This document shows positions 30,026 to 40,251 of a stretch of 64,000 nt of DNA, piece after piece. Made by a program: the position numbers and the translations under genes. Origin of the DNA: FEN-1297 sp963787005 (GTDB lineage: Bacteria > Bacteroidota > Ignavibacteria > Ignavibacteriales > Ignavibacteriaceae). The DNA is taken from NCBI GenBank assembly GCA_963787005.1, contig CAWBBX010000017.1, forward strand, positions 21,398 through 85,397, written 5' to 3'. The first letter of the stretch is position 1, and the number at the start of each line of letters is the position of its first letter. Under the pieces are notes generated by a model that searched no databases, was not told the origin of the DNA, and saw nothing but the letters and a program-made list of their open reading frames with translations.

Positions 30026-30082
30026 CTTCGCGTCTCAGCGCCTTTGCGGTAAAATAAACCGCTAAGACGCAGAGGCGCAAAG
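30026..30082. repeat. Imperfect 25-base inverted repeat
   Basis: cttcgcgtctcagcgccttt with its next five bases (30026-30050) pairs with 30058-30082 (accgctaagacgcagaggcg and following) with five mismatches around a seven-base loop. The outer bases read like the gcgtctttgcg-type intergenic repeats of many bacteria. The two repeats and this hairpin fill most of the 316-base gap 29850-30165, which holds no gene. Confidence 0.5.
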
Positions 30083-30165
30083 ATTATATAGATTACCGAA
30101 AGAAGTTGGAATTTATTTGTAAATTAATCGTATTAGTTTAATTTAAATGAAAAACGGAGAAGAAA

Positions 30166-31161
30166 ATGCAGTATAAATATCTTGGAAAAACCGGGCTCAA
30201 AATATCGGCACTGTCTTTCGGGGCGTGGGTTACATTCGGAGATCAGGTAGGAATAGAGCCGGCATATAAATGTATGAAGGAAGCCTATGACGCAGGTGTA
30301 AACTTTTTTGATAACGCCGAGGCTTACTCGGGCGGAAAAGCCGAAATGATGATGGGGAAGATCATCAAGAGAGCGAAATGGAAAAGATCCGATCTCATTC
30401 TTTCTACAAAAATATTCTGGGGCGGTACAGGACCGAATGACAAAGGGCTTTCATTCAAGCATATAAAAGAGGGAACCGACGCGGCATTAAAGAGACTTCA
30501 AACCGATTATGTCGATCTCATCTTCTGTCATCGTCCCGATTATCATACTCCGATCGAGGAAACCGTATGGGCGGTGAACCAGGTGATAAGAGAAGGCAAG
30601 GCTTTTTATTGGGGAACGAGCGAGTGGAGCGCTGCGGAAATTATGGAAGCATACGCAGTCGCCAGACGCGAACATCTTATTCCGCCTTCAATGGAGCAGC
30701 CGGAGTATAATATGTTTAAAAGAGATAAGGTTGAAAGGGAATTCAAACCGCTTTACGAGTCGATAGGTTTGGGCACTACAATATGGAGCCCGCTCGCCAG
30801 CGGGGTATTGACGGGCAAATATAATAACGGAATACCGAAATCATCACGTTTGGCTTTGAAGGATTATAAATGGCTGAAGGACAGGATATTCAGTCCGGAA
30901 GGAAAGAAGAAGATAGAGAAAGCCAAGAAGCTTGAGCCGGTCGCAAAAGGTCTGGGCTTATCACTGGCAGAGCTGGCGCTGGCGTGGTGCGTAAAAAATC
31001 CGAATGTCAGCACAGTAATTACGGGGGCCTCAAGGCCGCAGCAGGTTAAACAGAACATGAAGACGATAGATAAAATAGATAAGCTGACCCCGGAAGTGAT
31101 GAGCAGAATAAATAAGATACTGGATAATCGACCGCCCCGCGATATGGATTTCAGAGACTGA
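30166..31161 (+). CDS. Aldo/keto reductase, K+ channel beta-subunit-like (AKR)
   Basis: 331 residues, full length for the AKR6/AKR14-like group: NADPH-dependent carbonyl reductases with a TIM-barrel fold. The catalytic tetrad is complete: Asp49 and Tyr54 ('NFFDNAEAYSGG'), Lys82 ('LILSTKIFW') and His122 ('LIFCHRPD'). The C-terminal cofactor motif is also present ('STVITGASRPQQVKQN'). It resembles the voltage-gated potassium channel beta subunit in its opening 'YKYLGKTGLKIS'. Monocistronic, between a frameshifted pirin and the convergent kinase gene. The substrate cannot be told from sequence. Confidence 0.93.
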   Translation: MQYKYLGKTGLKISALSFGAWVTFGDQVGIEPAYKCMKEAYDAGVNFFDNAEAYSGGKAEMMMGKIIKRAKWKRSDLILSTKIFWGGTGPNDKGLSFKHIKEGTDAALKRLQTDYVDLIFCHRPDYHTPIEETVWAVNQVIREGKAFYWGTSEWSAAEIMEAYAVARREHLIPPSMEQPEYNMFKRDKVEREFKPLYESIGLGTTIWSPLASGVLTGKYNNGIPKSSRLALKDYKWLKDRIFSPEGKKKIEKAKKLEPVAKGLGLSLAELALAWCVKNPNVSTVITGASRPQQVKQNMKTIDKIDKLTPEVMSRINKILDNRPPRDMDFRD

Positions 31162-31215
31162 GCCGGTCAGCCAAGTTGATTACTTGATCGATTTATTTAT
31201 CGGTCAACAATAAGA

Positions 31216-34200
31216 CTAAATGATTTTCGGAATGACAACGTAAAATGTTGTGCCGTCGTCTTGATTGGAGGTAAAAAAGACCTCCCCTTTTAAATATTCC
31301 TCGGTAAGAAATTTTATACTGTATGTGCCTATTCCGCGGCCTTCTCCTTTTGTGGAAAATGACCGCTGAAATATTTTAGACCTATTTTCTTCGGGAATTA
31401 CGGTTTGATTGTGGACCATGAATTTCACGCGCCCGCTATCTTCTTCATTTAAGCAGCCGACCGTTACAATATTGCCCGGCAATGACGCTTCTACGGCGTT
31501 CTTAATTAAATTGCCGATAATTCGTCCTAATATTGTCGCGTCGGTTTTAATTTCCATTGCCTCAAACTCATCGTCAATTACCAGCTGCTTGTTATCTTTT
31601 TCCGTACTTTGTTTGAAGTTATCAATCGTATTAGTAACCAAATTCAGTGTGTTTAAACCCATTATATTCAGTTTTATTACCGACTTGTCCGATGTAAGTA
31701 TAACGCGGTGCGATACGATCTCATCTATCATTTGTTTAGATAAAAGGACCATACTATTTTTAATCGATTCTTTTTCCTGGTCACTTATTGAATCGTCGTT
31801 GAGGAAATCGGCATAATTTCTAAGGTTGCCCGCGGTATTTAAGATATCGTGGAAGAAAAACCTCTCAACTTGTTTGCGTTCCGATATGTCTTCAAAAATT
31901 CCTACGATGTTCATGATTCTTCCGTCTTTCTCAATAATCGGCGCAAAGGATGCCTTCAAAGGAATTATTTTCTTAGATATAACGGATCGGTAGTTCCCTT
32001 CAAATATTTGTACTAAACCGGTAAGAGCGGTTTTAAAAGCTTCATTAATTTTTTTATCCTCCAGCTCCATTAAATTAAAACCCGCGGAATCTTTTTTACC
32101 GACATCAAATATTTGTAAAAATATATCGTTGCAATCCGTTAACAGCCCGGTAGAATTAAAATTAGCAATGCCGAGCGGAACATTGGCAAATACCATACGG
32201 TATTTTTCTTCACTTTTAGTTAAAGCTTCTTCGGTTTTTATTCTTTCGAGAAGTTCCTTTTGTACGGACTCGTACAATAGGGAATTATTTATTGCCAGCG
32301 CGATTTGGTCCGAAAGAGTCGCCAGTACGTTAATATCTTCCTCAGAAAAGGCGTTCTGTTTTGTGCATTGCAAATCCAGGATACCGAATACTTTAGTCCC
32401 TATTTTTAAAGGAATACACAATTCCGAACGGGTGTTGACCATATCGGGATAGACATTAACATAATGCGGATCGATGTCGACATCATTTGCTATAGCAATA
32501 TTGCCTGTTTTAGCCGCCCAAATTATCATGCCTTCTTCGAGGTGTACTTTGGAATTGCGCTTGAATAAGTTTATAAAAGCGCCGGCGATTGACTTAACAA
32601 TTACATAATCCTGCTCTTCGTTGTAGGTTAAAAGAGAGACGTGATTGTACTTAAAATTATCATGAACTAATTTAACGGCTCTATCAATTATTAAATCCAG
32701 GTCGAGAGTACTTACAATTTTACTCCCAATATCGTTTAACATTTTAAGACGAGCTGCGTTTAGTTTTAAGATATCTTCTGTTTTATTCTTTTCCGTAATA
32801 TCAATTATCAATCCCCGTAATCCCACTACTTTATTCCCATCCTTAATAGGGCTGACAAATCCCATTGCAGGAAAAGACGTACCGTCTTTACGTATTATTT
32901 TATATTCTGCGCCGTCCGCCGGGTTTTTATCGGTTCTTTTTTCCATCATTTCAATTACGATATTATGCTGGGCGGGATCGATTAAATTAAAGATAGTTAA
33001 ACCGTTCCGGATATCCTCCTGTTTATAGCCCGTAGCTTTCATGCTCGTTTGGTTGGCAAATGTGAATCTGCCGTTCATATCATACTCAAAAACAGGCTGG
33101 GGAAGAAAGTCGGCAAATTCACGGTATCTTTTTTCACTTTCGCGCAGCGCCTCTTCGGCAATCTTGCGGGTTGTAATATCGAGTGCAACGCTGGATAAAC
33201 CGGCAACCTTTCCGTCCTTATAAACCGGGTTAATAAGTAAATTAAACCAGCCGTCATTTCCGCCTTTAGTTATAATTCTTATATCAAGGCTTTTATTTGG
33301 CGTAGGATTTACAAGCTGCTCTGTAAAAACCGAATGGGTAATTGAACGGTTATCAGGATGTACAAATCTCAAATAGAATTTCCCGATCAGGTCTTGAAAT
33401 TTCACCCCGAGTGTATCGCAGGCCGCTTCGTTGAGGTATGTAAACCGGCCTCGCTCGGTAGTGCTGAAGAGTAAAGCTTTTGTTCCTTCAACAATATTCC
33501 GGAACTTCAACTGGGATTCTTTTAATTCTTCTACGGCATTCTTGCGATAAGTAATATCAAATATAACACCCTCAATATAAAGAGGCTTCCCGTCTTCCCC
33601 GTTAACCGGTCTGCCTTTTTCAGAGAAATATCTTAAACGGCCGTCCTTATTTATAAATCTATACTCAACTTCAAATTCGATATCATTTTTGACAGCATTA
33701 TTAACGATCTCCATTATGTGCGGTTTATCTTCAGATAATATAAACGGGTCAATAGAACATATTTTTCCTTTTCGCAATTCATCTCTGGTATAGCCGGATA
33801 TTTGCTCAATAACGTCGTTGAAGAATTCCATTTTCCCCTGTTCCCTAAGGTAAAGCCTGTATACGGAGGCCGGTAAATTTTCAGCAAGCGTGCGGTAGGA
33901 ATTTTCGCGTTCCTTTAATGCTTCTTCGGCAAGTTTCTGTTTTGTTACATCCTGCCAGGTTCCGATTAGTTCTAGAGGATTTCCTGATTCGTCTTTAATC
34001 AGTTTAAGGTCATCGTGCATCCAATGCCAGGAGCCGTCCTTAAATAAAAATCGGTATTCGAGGGATTGATTACCTTTTTTTAATAGTTCTCCTAAATTAT
34101 TAAATACATTCTGAACATCATCGGGATGAATATTATTTGCCCACCATCCCTTTTTGTAAAAATCGCCGATATCATAGCCGGTAATGGAGGAAAAATTACC

Positions 34201-35412
34201 GCTGATAAATATTGCGTCAAAATCACCGAAAGCTTCGCTGGAATAAAGCATGGTAGTGCTGGATGTTACCAGCATTTCAAGTCTATGTTTAGATTCAACA
34301 AGTTCGGCTTCCAGTTTTTTCTTTTCCGTGATGTCATTTGCAACAGCTACCGTGGCAATTGTATTTCCGCTTAAATTTATAACCGGTGAAATCCGTAATT
34401 CAACTAAAAATTCTCTTCCATCTTTAGATTTGCCCCATTGTTCGCCTAACCAACCGTCTATAAGTAAATTAGAATTAATAATATTAGTATCATTTTTTAC
34501 CGAAATGAGAGTACCTACAAATTGGCCTAACAACTCTTCTTGAGAGTAACCGAATACTCTGCAAAATGCATCGTTTGCGAAAAGAAAATTAAAGTTAACA
34601 TCGGCTATCGCTATTAAATCATTTGCGCTTTTTATAGTATTGCTAAGCAGGAGAATTTGATCTTCAGATTTTTGTCTCTGTTCTATCATTTGATCGAAAG
34701 CTTTTCCCAACTCGCCTAATTCGTCTTTTCTTTCGGACCGGATCCTAACCGAATAATCGCCGTTAGAAAATTTCTCAGCAGCATTAATCAAATTTGAAAT
34801 AGGCATCCTGATTTTTTTTGATAAAACAAAGCCTAATAATATGGAGATAAATATAAAAACCAGTACGGCATATAAAACGATTTGCCGGACTTTATTTATA
34901 TCCGCCTCGGATTCTTTTAGAATTGATGAGTACTTAATAAGCAGCGCGCCCAAAATTTTTCCGTTTTCGGTTTTTATAGAATGCACATACAAGAGTATAC
35001 CTTTGGGGTATGCACCGCTTACCTCCTTGAAAATCCTATCCGATCCGTCCCGTATCGATAAAAGCACCTCATTATTCTTATCGAAATTATATTTTTTACC
35101 AATTTCCGATTTTATTATATCCGCTACTATTGTCTTATTTGTATCAACAACAACCATATCTATCTTTTGGAGAAAATAAAAATCATGGATGTAATCTTGG
35201 AGATCCTCCGGAGAAAAAAACAAAGGCCGTTTATTATCATTTTCTAATTCTCTTCCTATTGTTAAAGCAAAGGTATGAGAATAAAATTTAACTCGTGCAA
35301 GCGCATGACCTTTTGCTTCTTTCTCAAAAACTATATTTGTGAATATTGCTAATAACAAAAACGGAATTAGAAAAAACAAAAACGATATGATTAGTTTGGT
35401 TCTAATCTTCAT
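31216..35412 (-). CDS. Membrane sensor kinase with HAMP, PAS, GAF and unusual HDILN H-box (HK5)
   Basis: 1398 residues. TM1 about 7-27, a periplasmic sensor of about 155 residues, TM2 about 186-208, HAMP (208-262), five PAS domains (about 265-895), a GAF domain (about 900-1060, 'LDLIIDRAVKLVHDNF'), a sixth PAS, then the phosphotransfer helix with His1188 in 'FFFHDILNTAGNLRNYADF' and HATPase_c (1285-1398; N-box 'NLIKNAVEA', G-box 'GRGIGTYSIKFL'). The H-box differs from the HDLKSP and SHELRTP types of the other island kinases and marks a distinct kinase subfamily. The intact relative of the front half of the broken HK3. It is convergent with the aldo/keto reductase, with its 3' end 54 bases away. 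Its upstream gap of 249 bases could hold its own promoter. Confidence 0.92.
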   Translation of the reverse strand: MKIRTKLIISFLFFLIPFLLLAIFTNIVFEKEAKGHALARVKFYSHTFALTIGRELENDNKRPLFFSPEDLQDYIHDFYFLQKIDMVVVDTNKTIVADIIKSEIGKKYNFDKNNEVLLSIRDGSDRIFKEVSGAYPKGILLYVHSIKTENGKILGALLIKYSSILKESEADINKVRQIVLYAVLVFIFISILLGFVLSKKIRMPISNLINAAEKFSNGDYSVRIRSERKDELGELGKAFDQMIEQRQKSEDQILLLSNTIKSANDLIAIADVNFNFLFANDAFCRVFGYSQEELLGQFVGTLISVKNDTNIINSNLLIDGWLGEQWGKSKDGREFLVELRISPVINLSGNTIATVAVANDITEKKKLEAELVESKHRLEMLVTSSTTMLYSSEAFGDFDAIFISGNFSSITGYDIGDFYKKGWWANNIHPDDVQNVFNNLGELLKKGNQSLEYRFLFKDGSWHWMHDDLKLIKDESGNPLELIGTWQDVTKQKLAEEALKERENSYRTLAENLPASVYRLYLREQGKMEFFNDVIEQISGYTRDELRKGKICSIDPFILSEDKPHIMEIVNNAVKNDIEFEVEYRFINKDGRLRYFSEKGRPVNGEDGKPLYIEGVIFDITYRKNAVEELKESQLKFRNIVEGTKALLFSTTERGRFTYLNEAACDTLGVKFQDLIGKFYLRFVHPDNRSITHSVFTEQLVNPTPNKSLDIRIITKGGNDGWFNLLINPVYKDGKVAGLSSVALDITTRKIAEEALRESEKRYREFADFLPQPVFEYDMNGRFTFANQTSMKATGYKQEDIRNGLTIFNLIDPAQHNIVIEMMEKRTDKNPADGAEYKIIRKDGTSFPAMGFVSPIKDGNKVVGLRGLIIDITEKNKTEDILKLNAARLKMLNDIGSKIVSTLDLDLIIDRAVKLVHDNFKYNHVSLLTYNEEQDYVIVKSIAGAFINLFKRNSKVHLEEGMIIWAAKTGNIAIANDVDIDPHYVNVYPDMVNTRSELCIPLKIGTKVFGILDLQCTKQNAFSEEDINVLATLSDQIALAINNSLLYESVQKELLERIKTEEALTKSEEKYRMVFANVPLGIANFNSTGLLTDCNDIFLQIFDVGKKDSAGFNLMELEDKKINEAFKTALTGLVQIFEGNYRSVISKKIIPLKASFAPIIEKDGRIMNIVGIFEDISERKQVERFFFHDILNTAGNLRNYADFLNDDSISDQEKESIKNSMVLLSKQMIDEIVSHRVILTSDKSVIKLNIMGLNTLNLVTNTIDNFKQSTEKDNKQLVIDDEFEAMEIKTDATILGRIIGNLIKNAVEASLPGNIVTVGCLNEEDSGRVKFMVHNQTVIPEENRSKIFQRSFSTKGEGRGIGTYSIKFLTEEYLKGEVFFTSNQDDGTTFYVVIPKII

Positions 35413-35661
35413 TTGCCGGCCCCAGGCCTAAAAACAAATAATATATTTGTATAAAAATTGAACGCATGATTGAATCCGTGAAATCCTATAATATATTTAA
35501 AACAAGAGAAATAACATTAGCGTGATTTTATAAACAATATTTAAACATGTTCGTCGTATAATTGTTGCTTCCCGAGATTACCCCGTATCTAATTTTATCG
35601 GACGGAAGATGCCGAACCGTCATCATACCAAAAGCGGAAATCAATTGAATTCCCGGCATAT

Positions 35662-38600
35662 TCAGGACACTGTTTTCCCCGAAATGACCTTTCCGGAACG
35701 AACTTGCGTATTATTAAGAGCCTCGTCTAATATCCCTATTAATGATTCCTTGTCATAAGGCTTTGAGATATAATGGGTGCAGCCGTTGTTTAAGAACTTT
35801 TCTCTATCGTTATCCATTGCGTACGCAGTAACTGCTATTATGGGGACTTCTTCATATCCTTTTAATTTTCTAATCATGTTTGCCGCATCCAAGCCGCTCA
35901 AGCCAAATCCGAGGTTTATATCCATCAGAACAGCGTCATATTGTTTGTCCGCCGCCATTCGAACCGCTACTTCTCCTTTTTCGGCGAATTCTACCTTATA
36001 CAGATCTTTTAAATAGCGTATTGCTATTTCCTTTGAGTATTTATCATCTTCAACCAAAAGTAATGTGTAAAAGGTCGGCTTACTTTTAGTCTTTTGCGAA
36101 GGATAACTCGAGATATTCACCATTGCAGTCTGTATTTCAGGTTCTACCGTTATAGAGTTCGGCACAACGGATTTAAACATTATCGAAAAAGTTGAGCCAA
36201 TCCCGGGCTCACTCTCTGCCGTAATTTTACCTCCCATCAATTCGACAAATTTCTTGGCTATAGTTAATCCCAACCCGCTTCCCTCGAACTTACGGCTTAA
36301 TCCTTCGCTCACCTGCCTGAACTCCTCAAAGATTAGTTCGATGTTTTCCTTTGATATTCCTATTCCGGTATCTTTAACCTTCAGTACGCACCAGCTAACG
36401 CCTTCCAAAATATTCTTATCAATTTCTATCGTTATACCGCCGGTATTTGTATATTTTATGGCGTTGACGATAAGATTTTCAATGATCTTAGTAAACGAGT
36501 TCATATCAAGCTGAGATACAGCATCCTCAGCTTTTCTGACCAGCCTCAAGTATAAATTTTTCTTTTCAGCTAAAACTTTAAACTTGTTTATTATCATTTC
36601 CGTTTCATTAAATAGATCCGCATCCGTCAATTGTAATGCGGATTTATCGGATACAAACCTAGATAAATTGAGTAGGGAGTTTATAGTCTCCAATAATCTT
36701 TGACCTCCGCTCTCAATTCCCAGGAGCATTTCCGTCTGCTCGGTTTCTCGGATATCGTGTAATAAAAACTGGGTGTAGCCTAATATTGCAACCAGGGGAG
36801 TGCGCATTTCATGACTCATGTTATTTAAGAAGTTGGTTTTTAACTTGTCCATTTCCTCGGCCTTTTCTTTTGCTTTTATCAGTTCCAGTTCATTGTGTTT
36901 GCGTTCGGTAATATCCTGATTAACACCATAGACCTTGTAGGTGTTTCCCGAATTATCTTTGAGCACCCTAAATCGAACTGATACATAGGCTATTTCTCCG
37001 TCTTCCCGGAATACTCTTGTTTCGTGCTTACCTAAATAATCCGGATCCGGGGAACTTATTGCTTCTTGCAAAGCCTCGGCAATCTGTTTTGAATCATCCG
37101 GATGTACAAGTTTTCTTGCAAATTCCTTACCGCTCATAATATTTCCGCCCTGCTTTTCGGTGGATGAGCCGTGTATTAGCCTGAAATAACGGTCATTGAA
37201 AATAAAATTCCCCGAATCCACTTCATATTCCCAGTAACCAAGTTTAGCCAATTCGGCCGCAGAAGATAAATCGGCCTCAATTTTTTTCCGCTCTGTTATA
37301 TCGGTCGCTACACCAATCAGTCCCAAAAGCTTACCGTTTTTATCATTTATTGTTGATGCGGATAAATAAACCGGAAATTCAGTTCCGTCTTTTCTTATAT
37401 CCCACAATTCACCCTGCCATCCGCCGTTGAAAGTGGCAGGCAATATCTCATCCACTATTTCGGGCCGGTTATTTGATGAACGAAGTATGCTCATAGGCTG
37501 TCCGATCAGCTCATCTTCACTATAGCGATAAGTATTAAGGAGGGAGTGATTAACGAATATTATTTTTTTCTTTAAGTCTGTGAGGTAAACACATTCATTC
37601 ACACTTTTTAAAGAACGGGCGAGCATTACAATTTCTTCTTCGGATTTTATCCGTTCCGAGATGTCTCTCATTACTCCCAAAGCACCTATAATAATATTGT
37701 CTTTTCTCATTGCGGAACCTATGATCTCGCAATCAATAAGAGATCCGTCTTTTTTCTTAATCTTTAGGATCAAATTTTTTAATTCGGTACCGCTCGATAT
37801 AATCTCGGCTAACGCGTTCATTCCTTTTGGAATGTCACTTTCCTGAATAAATTCCGAGATAGATCTGCCCGTCATTTCTTCTCCGGTATAACCCAACACC
37901 TTTCTTGATGCCGGTGAAGTGAATTTAATGATTCCCGATAAGTCAACAAGAAATATGACATCGGTTATTTGTTCGGTTATCCTTCTGAATTTTTCTTCAC
38001 TTTCTTTTATTTGTTTTTCAATTGTCATCCTTTTGAATGCAATGCCGATTGTCGCGCCGACCACTTCTAAAAACTGAATCAATTCAATGGTTAGTTTGTT
38101 TGGGCGCGAGTCACTTAGTTGGAGTAATCCTATTATGTCATTGCCTGAATGGAGGGGGATTAATGCCGCCGATTCGTACCCCCCGCCGTTACAGCGATTG
38201 CGGGTGAGCGCCTGGTGATCTTTTTCGGAAGCAGCAGCCAAAAGTCCGGTAGTATTATTCGACCAAAAACTTCCGCCGATTGTAAAGAAAGGAAGCGACG
38301 GATCCGTCTGTCCGGATATTATATTACCGCACATACATTCCAAATACGGGTCTCCATTTAAATCACAATTTGTTTTCCCATCCGAATCTTTTGGACATAA
38401 ATATTTGTTCATCTTCCCCAAATGAGCCGGGAATCCGATTGTTTCAATGTACGGATAATTATCGCCTTCCTTTAAACGAATACCTGCAGCCTCAAAATCC
38501 GTAAATTTCTTTATCTCCTCCAATATATTTTTGACTAACCGCGTCCACTCATTCTTTCTGTTTAATATTGAAAGAATGGACGACGTAAGTGCCTGCCTTT

Positions 38601-40242
38601 TAGCGGCATGTATACGTTGGGTGATATCCCTAATGTTGCATTGAATTATTTTATGATTTTTGACATTATAAGTGTTGCTTATGAACTCAACATTGATCTT
38701 TTGCCCGTCAGCCGACTCAAGAACCAAATTATCGAAGCGGACATATTCTTTTTGCTGCAATTCTAAAAATTTTTCTTTATTAGCCGCTATATCCTTGAAG
38801 AATCCAATCTCCCAAATTTTCTTTTCAATGAATATTTCTTTTGAATAGCCGAATAGCTTTATCATAAACGGGTTCACGTCAATAATTTTCCCGGATTCCG
38901 CGTCGAGGACAAGAATACCGTCTTTCGCCGATTCAAAGAGGCGGCGATACCCCATCTCCGAAACGCTCAATGCTTCCTCCATGCGCTTGCGCTTTGTAAT
39001 ATCTTGAGTAATAGTTGCTACAACATTTTTTCCGTCTGTAGAAAGAACATTCGCAGAATTCCACAGAACTGTCTTTAAGTTCTTGTCCTTTGTTAAAATT
39101 TCTATCTCAATAACTTCCGAATATTCATTTGATATATGATTTTGAAGTAACTCTAACGTTGACTCAATTTTTGCTTCCGGGAATAGAAAATCGATCTTTT
39201 TTCCGATAATTTCCGTTGAATTATAACCGCTGAGTTTTTCGAATTCACGGTTGAAACGTTTAATTTCTAAAGAGGAATCCCAAATAATAATCGGTGCATG
39301 AGCGTGGTCCAGAAGAATTTCCAGATATTCAATTGTTTCACGACTAGATTCTTTTAACGAGTTTTCTACGAGTTTTCGTTCTGTAATATCCTCAATTGCA
39401 AGAAGAATAATTTTCTCTTTACCCAGGGCTTGTTCTATCTGCCGGGCATTTAAAAGCATAATTCGTTTACCGATTGTTGAAAAGTCATGCTCAACTTCAT
39501 AGTTGTCGAATGTTGCTTTTTCCGGTAGAATTGTCTCTAACAGTTCTCTCAGTTTGGGAATATTCCACTGCCGATTCCCAAGATCATAAATGAGCGTTCC
39601 GATCGTCTCTTTTGATGTCACCTTAAAGAAATCATAGAATGAACGGCTAGCTTTTACAATCCTTAATTCTTGATCAAGGGCAAGTAACGGTTCACGTACA
39701 GTATCGATTATGTTTTCGGCAAATTCACTCACTTCATCTGCGGATTTTTTAATTACAGCGAGCTCTTTACGTGTTTTTTCCAATCCGGCTTCTGCTTCTT
39801 TACGTTCGGTAATATCCTCAAAGGCAAGAAGAATAATCTTTTCTTTTCCAAAGGCTCTTTCTATTTGCCGGGCATTTAAAAGCATTATTCGTTTACCGAT
39901 TGTAGAGAATACGTGTTCAACTTCGTAGTTATCGAATGTTGTTTTATGGGGAAGGATTGTCTCGAGCAGCTCTTTCAGTTTAGGGATATTCCATTGTCCA
40001 TTTCCCAGATCATATATTAGCCTTCCGATTGTTTCATCTGGTTTAACCTTGAAGAAATTATAGAATGAACGGCTGGCTGTAACGACTTTTAAATCATGAT
40101 CTAGAACAATTAAAGGTTCACGAACTGTGTCAATTATATTTTCAGCAAATTGGCCGGTGTCATCACCTGAATTCAATTTGATTTTCAACGGCCGGAGATT
40201 ATTTGCTGATTCTATAGTTCCATTTTTGCCGATCTTTTTCAT
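35662..40242 (-). CDS. Hybrid histidine kinase with PAS domains, Cys-rich GAF and C-terminal receiver (HK6)
   Basis: 1526 residues, soluble. The N-terminus has a tandem duplicated PAS (about 34-145 and 170-290, both with 'FAENIIDTVREPL'), two more PAS, a GAF domain (about 550-735), three further PAS, HisKA with His1144 in 'NMSHEMRTPLVAILGYTQF', HATPase_c (about 1240-1365) and a REC domain with Asp1441 in 'VLMDINLGFG'. The GAF holds five clustered Cys ('YLCPKD', 'TNCDL', 'LECMCGN', 'RNRCNGGG'), a pattern that could bind heme or metal or sense redox; this is inferred. The ribosome site TAGGTT overlaps the stop codon of HK7 just upstream (nine-base gap), so the two are translationally coupled. 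The split counterpart is HK4 plus the receiver at 27826. Confidence 0.92.
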   Translation of the reverse strand: MKKIGKNGTIESANNLRPLKIKLNSGDDTGQFAENIIDTVREPLIVLDHDLKVVTASRSFYNFFKVKPDETIGRLIYDLGNGQWNIPKLKELLETILPHKTTFDNYEVEHVFSTIGKRIMLLNARQIERAFGKEKIILLAFEDITERKEAEAGLEKTRKELAVIKKSADEVSEFAENIIDTVREPLLALDQELRIVKASRSFYDFFKVTSKETIGTLIYDLGNRQWNIPKLRELLETILPEKATFDNYEVEHDFSTIGKRIMLLNARQIEQALGKEKIILLAIEDITERKLVENSLKESSRETIEYLEILLDHAHAPIIIWDSSLEIKRFNREFEKLSGYNSTEIIGKKIDFLFPEAKIESTLELLQNHISNEYSEVIEIEILTKDKNLKTVLWNSANVLSTDGKNVVATITQDITKRKRMEEALSVSEMGYRRLFESAKDGILVLDAESGKIIDVNPFMIKLFGYSKEIFIEKKIWEIGFFKDIAANKEKFLELQQKEYVRFDNLVLESADGQKINVEFISNTYNVKNHKIIQCNIRDITQRIHAAKRQALTSSILSILNRKNEWTRLVKNILEEIKKFTDFEAAGIRLKEGDNYPYIETIGFPAHLGKMNKYLCPKDSDGKTNCDLNGDPYLECMCGNIISGQTDPSLPFFTIGGSFWSNNTTGLLAAASEKDHQALTRNRCNGGGYESAALIPLHSGNDIIGLLQLSDSRPNKLTIELIQFLEVVGATIGIAFKRMTIEKQIKESEEKFRRITEQITDVIFLVDLSGIIKFTSPASRKVLGYTGEEMTGRSISEFIQESDIPKGMNALAEIISSGTELKNLILKIKKKDGSLIDCEIIGSAMRKDNIIIGALGVMRDISERIKSEEEIVMLARSLKSVNECVYLTDLKKKIIFVNHSLLNTYRYSEDELIGQPMSILRSSNNRPEIVDEILPATFNGGWQGELWDIRKDGTEFPVYLSASTINDKNGKLLGLIGVATDITERKKIEADLSSAAELAKLGYWEYEVDSGNFIFNDRYFRLIHGSSTEKQGGNIMSGKEFARKLVHPDDSKQIAEALQEAISSPDPDYLGKHETRVFREDGEIAYVSVRFRVLKDNSGNTYKVYGVNQDITERKHNELELIKAKEKAEEMDKLKTNFLNNMSHEMRTPLVAILGYTQFLLHDIRETEQTEMLLGIESGGQRLLETINSLLNLSRFVSDKSALQLTDADLFNETEMIINKFKVLAEKKNLYLRLVRKAEDAVSQLDMNSFTKIIENLIVNAIKYTNTGGITIEIDKNILEGVSWCVLKVKDTGIGISKENIELIFEEFRQVSEGLSRKFEGSGLGLTIAKKFVELMGGKITAESEPGIGSTFSIMFKSVVPNSITVEPEIQTAMVNISSYPSQKTKSKPTFYTLLLVEDDKYSKEIAIRYLKDLYKVEFAEKGEVAVRMAADKQYDAVLMDINLGFGLSGLDAANMIRKLKGYEEVPIIAVTAYAMDNDREKFLNNGCTHYISKPYDKESLIGILDEALNNTQVRSGKVISGKTVS

Positions 40243-40251
40243 AATTATAAC

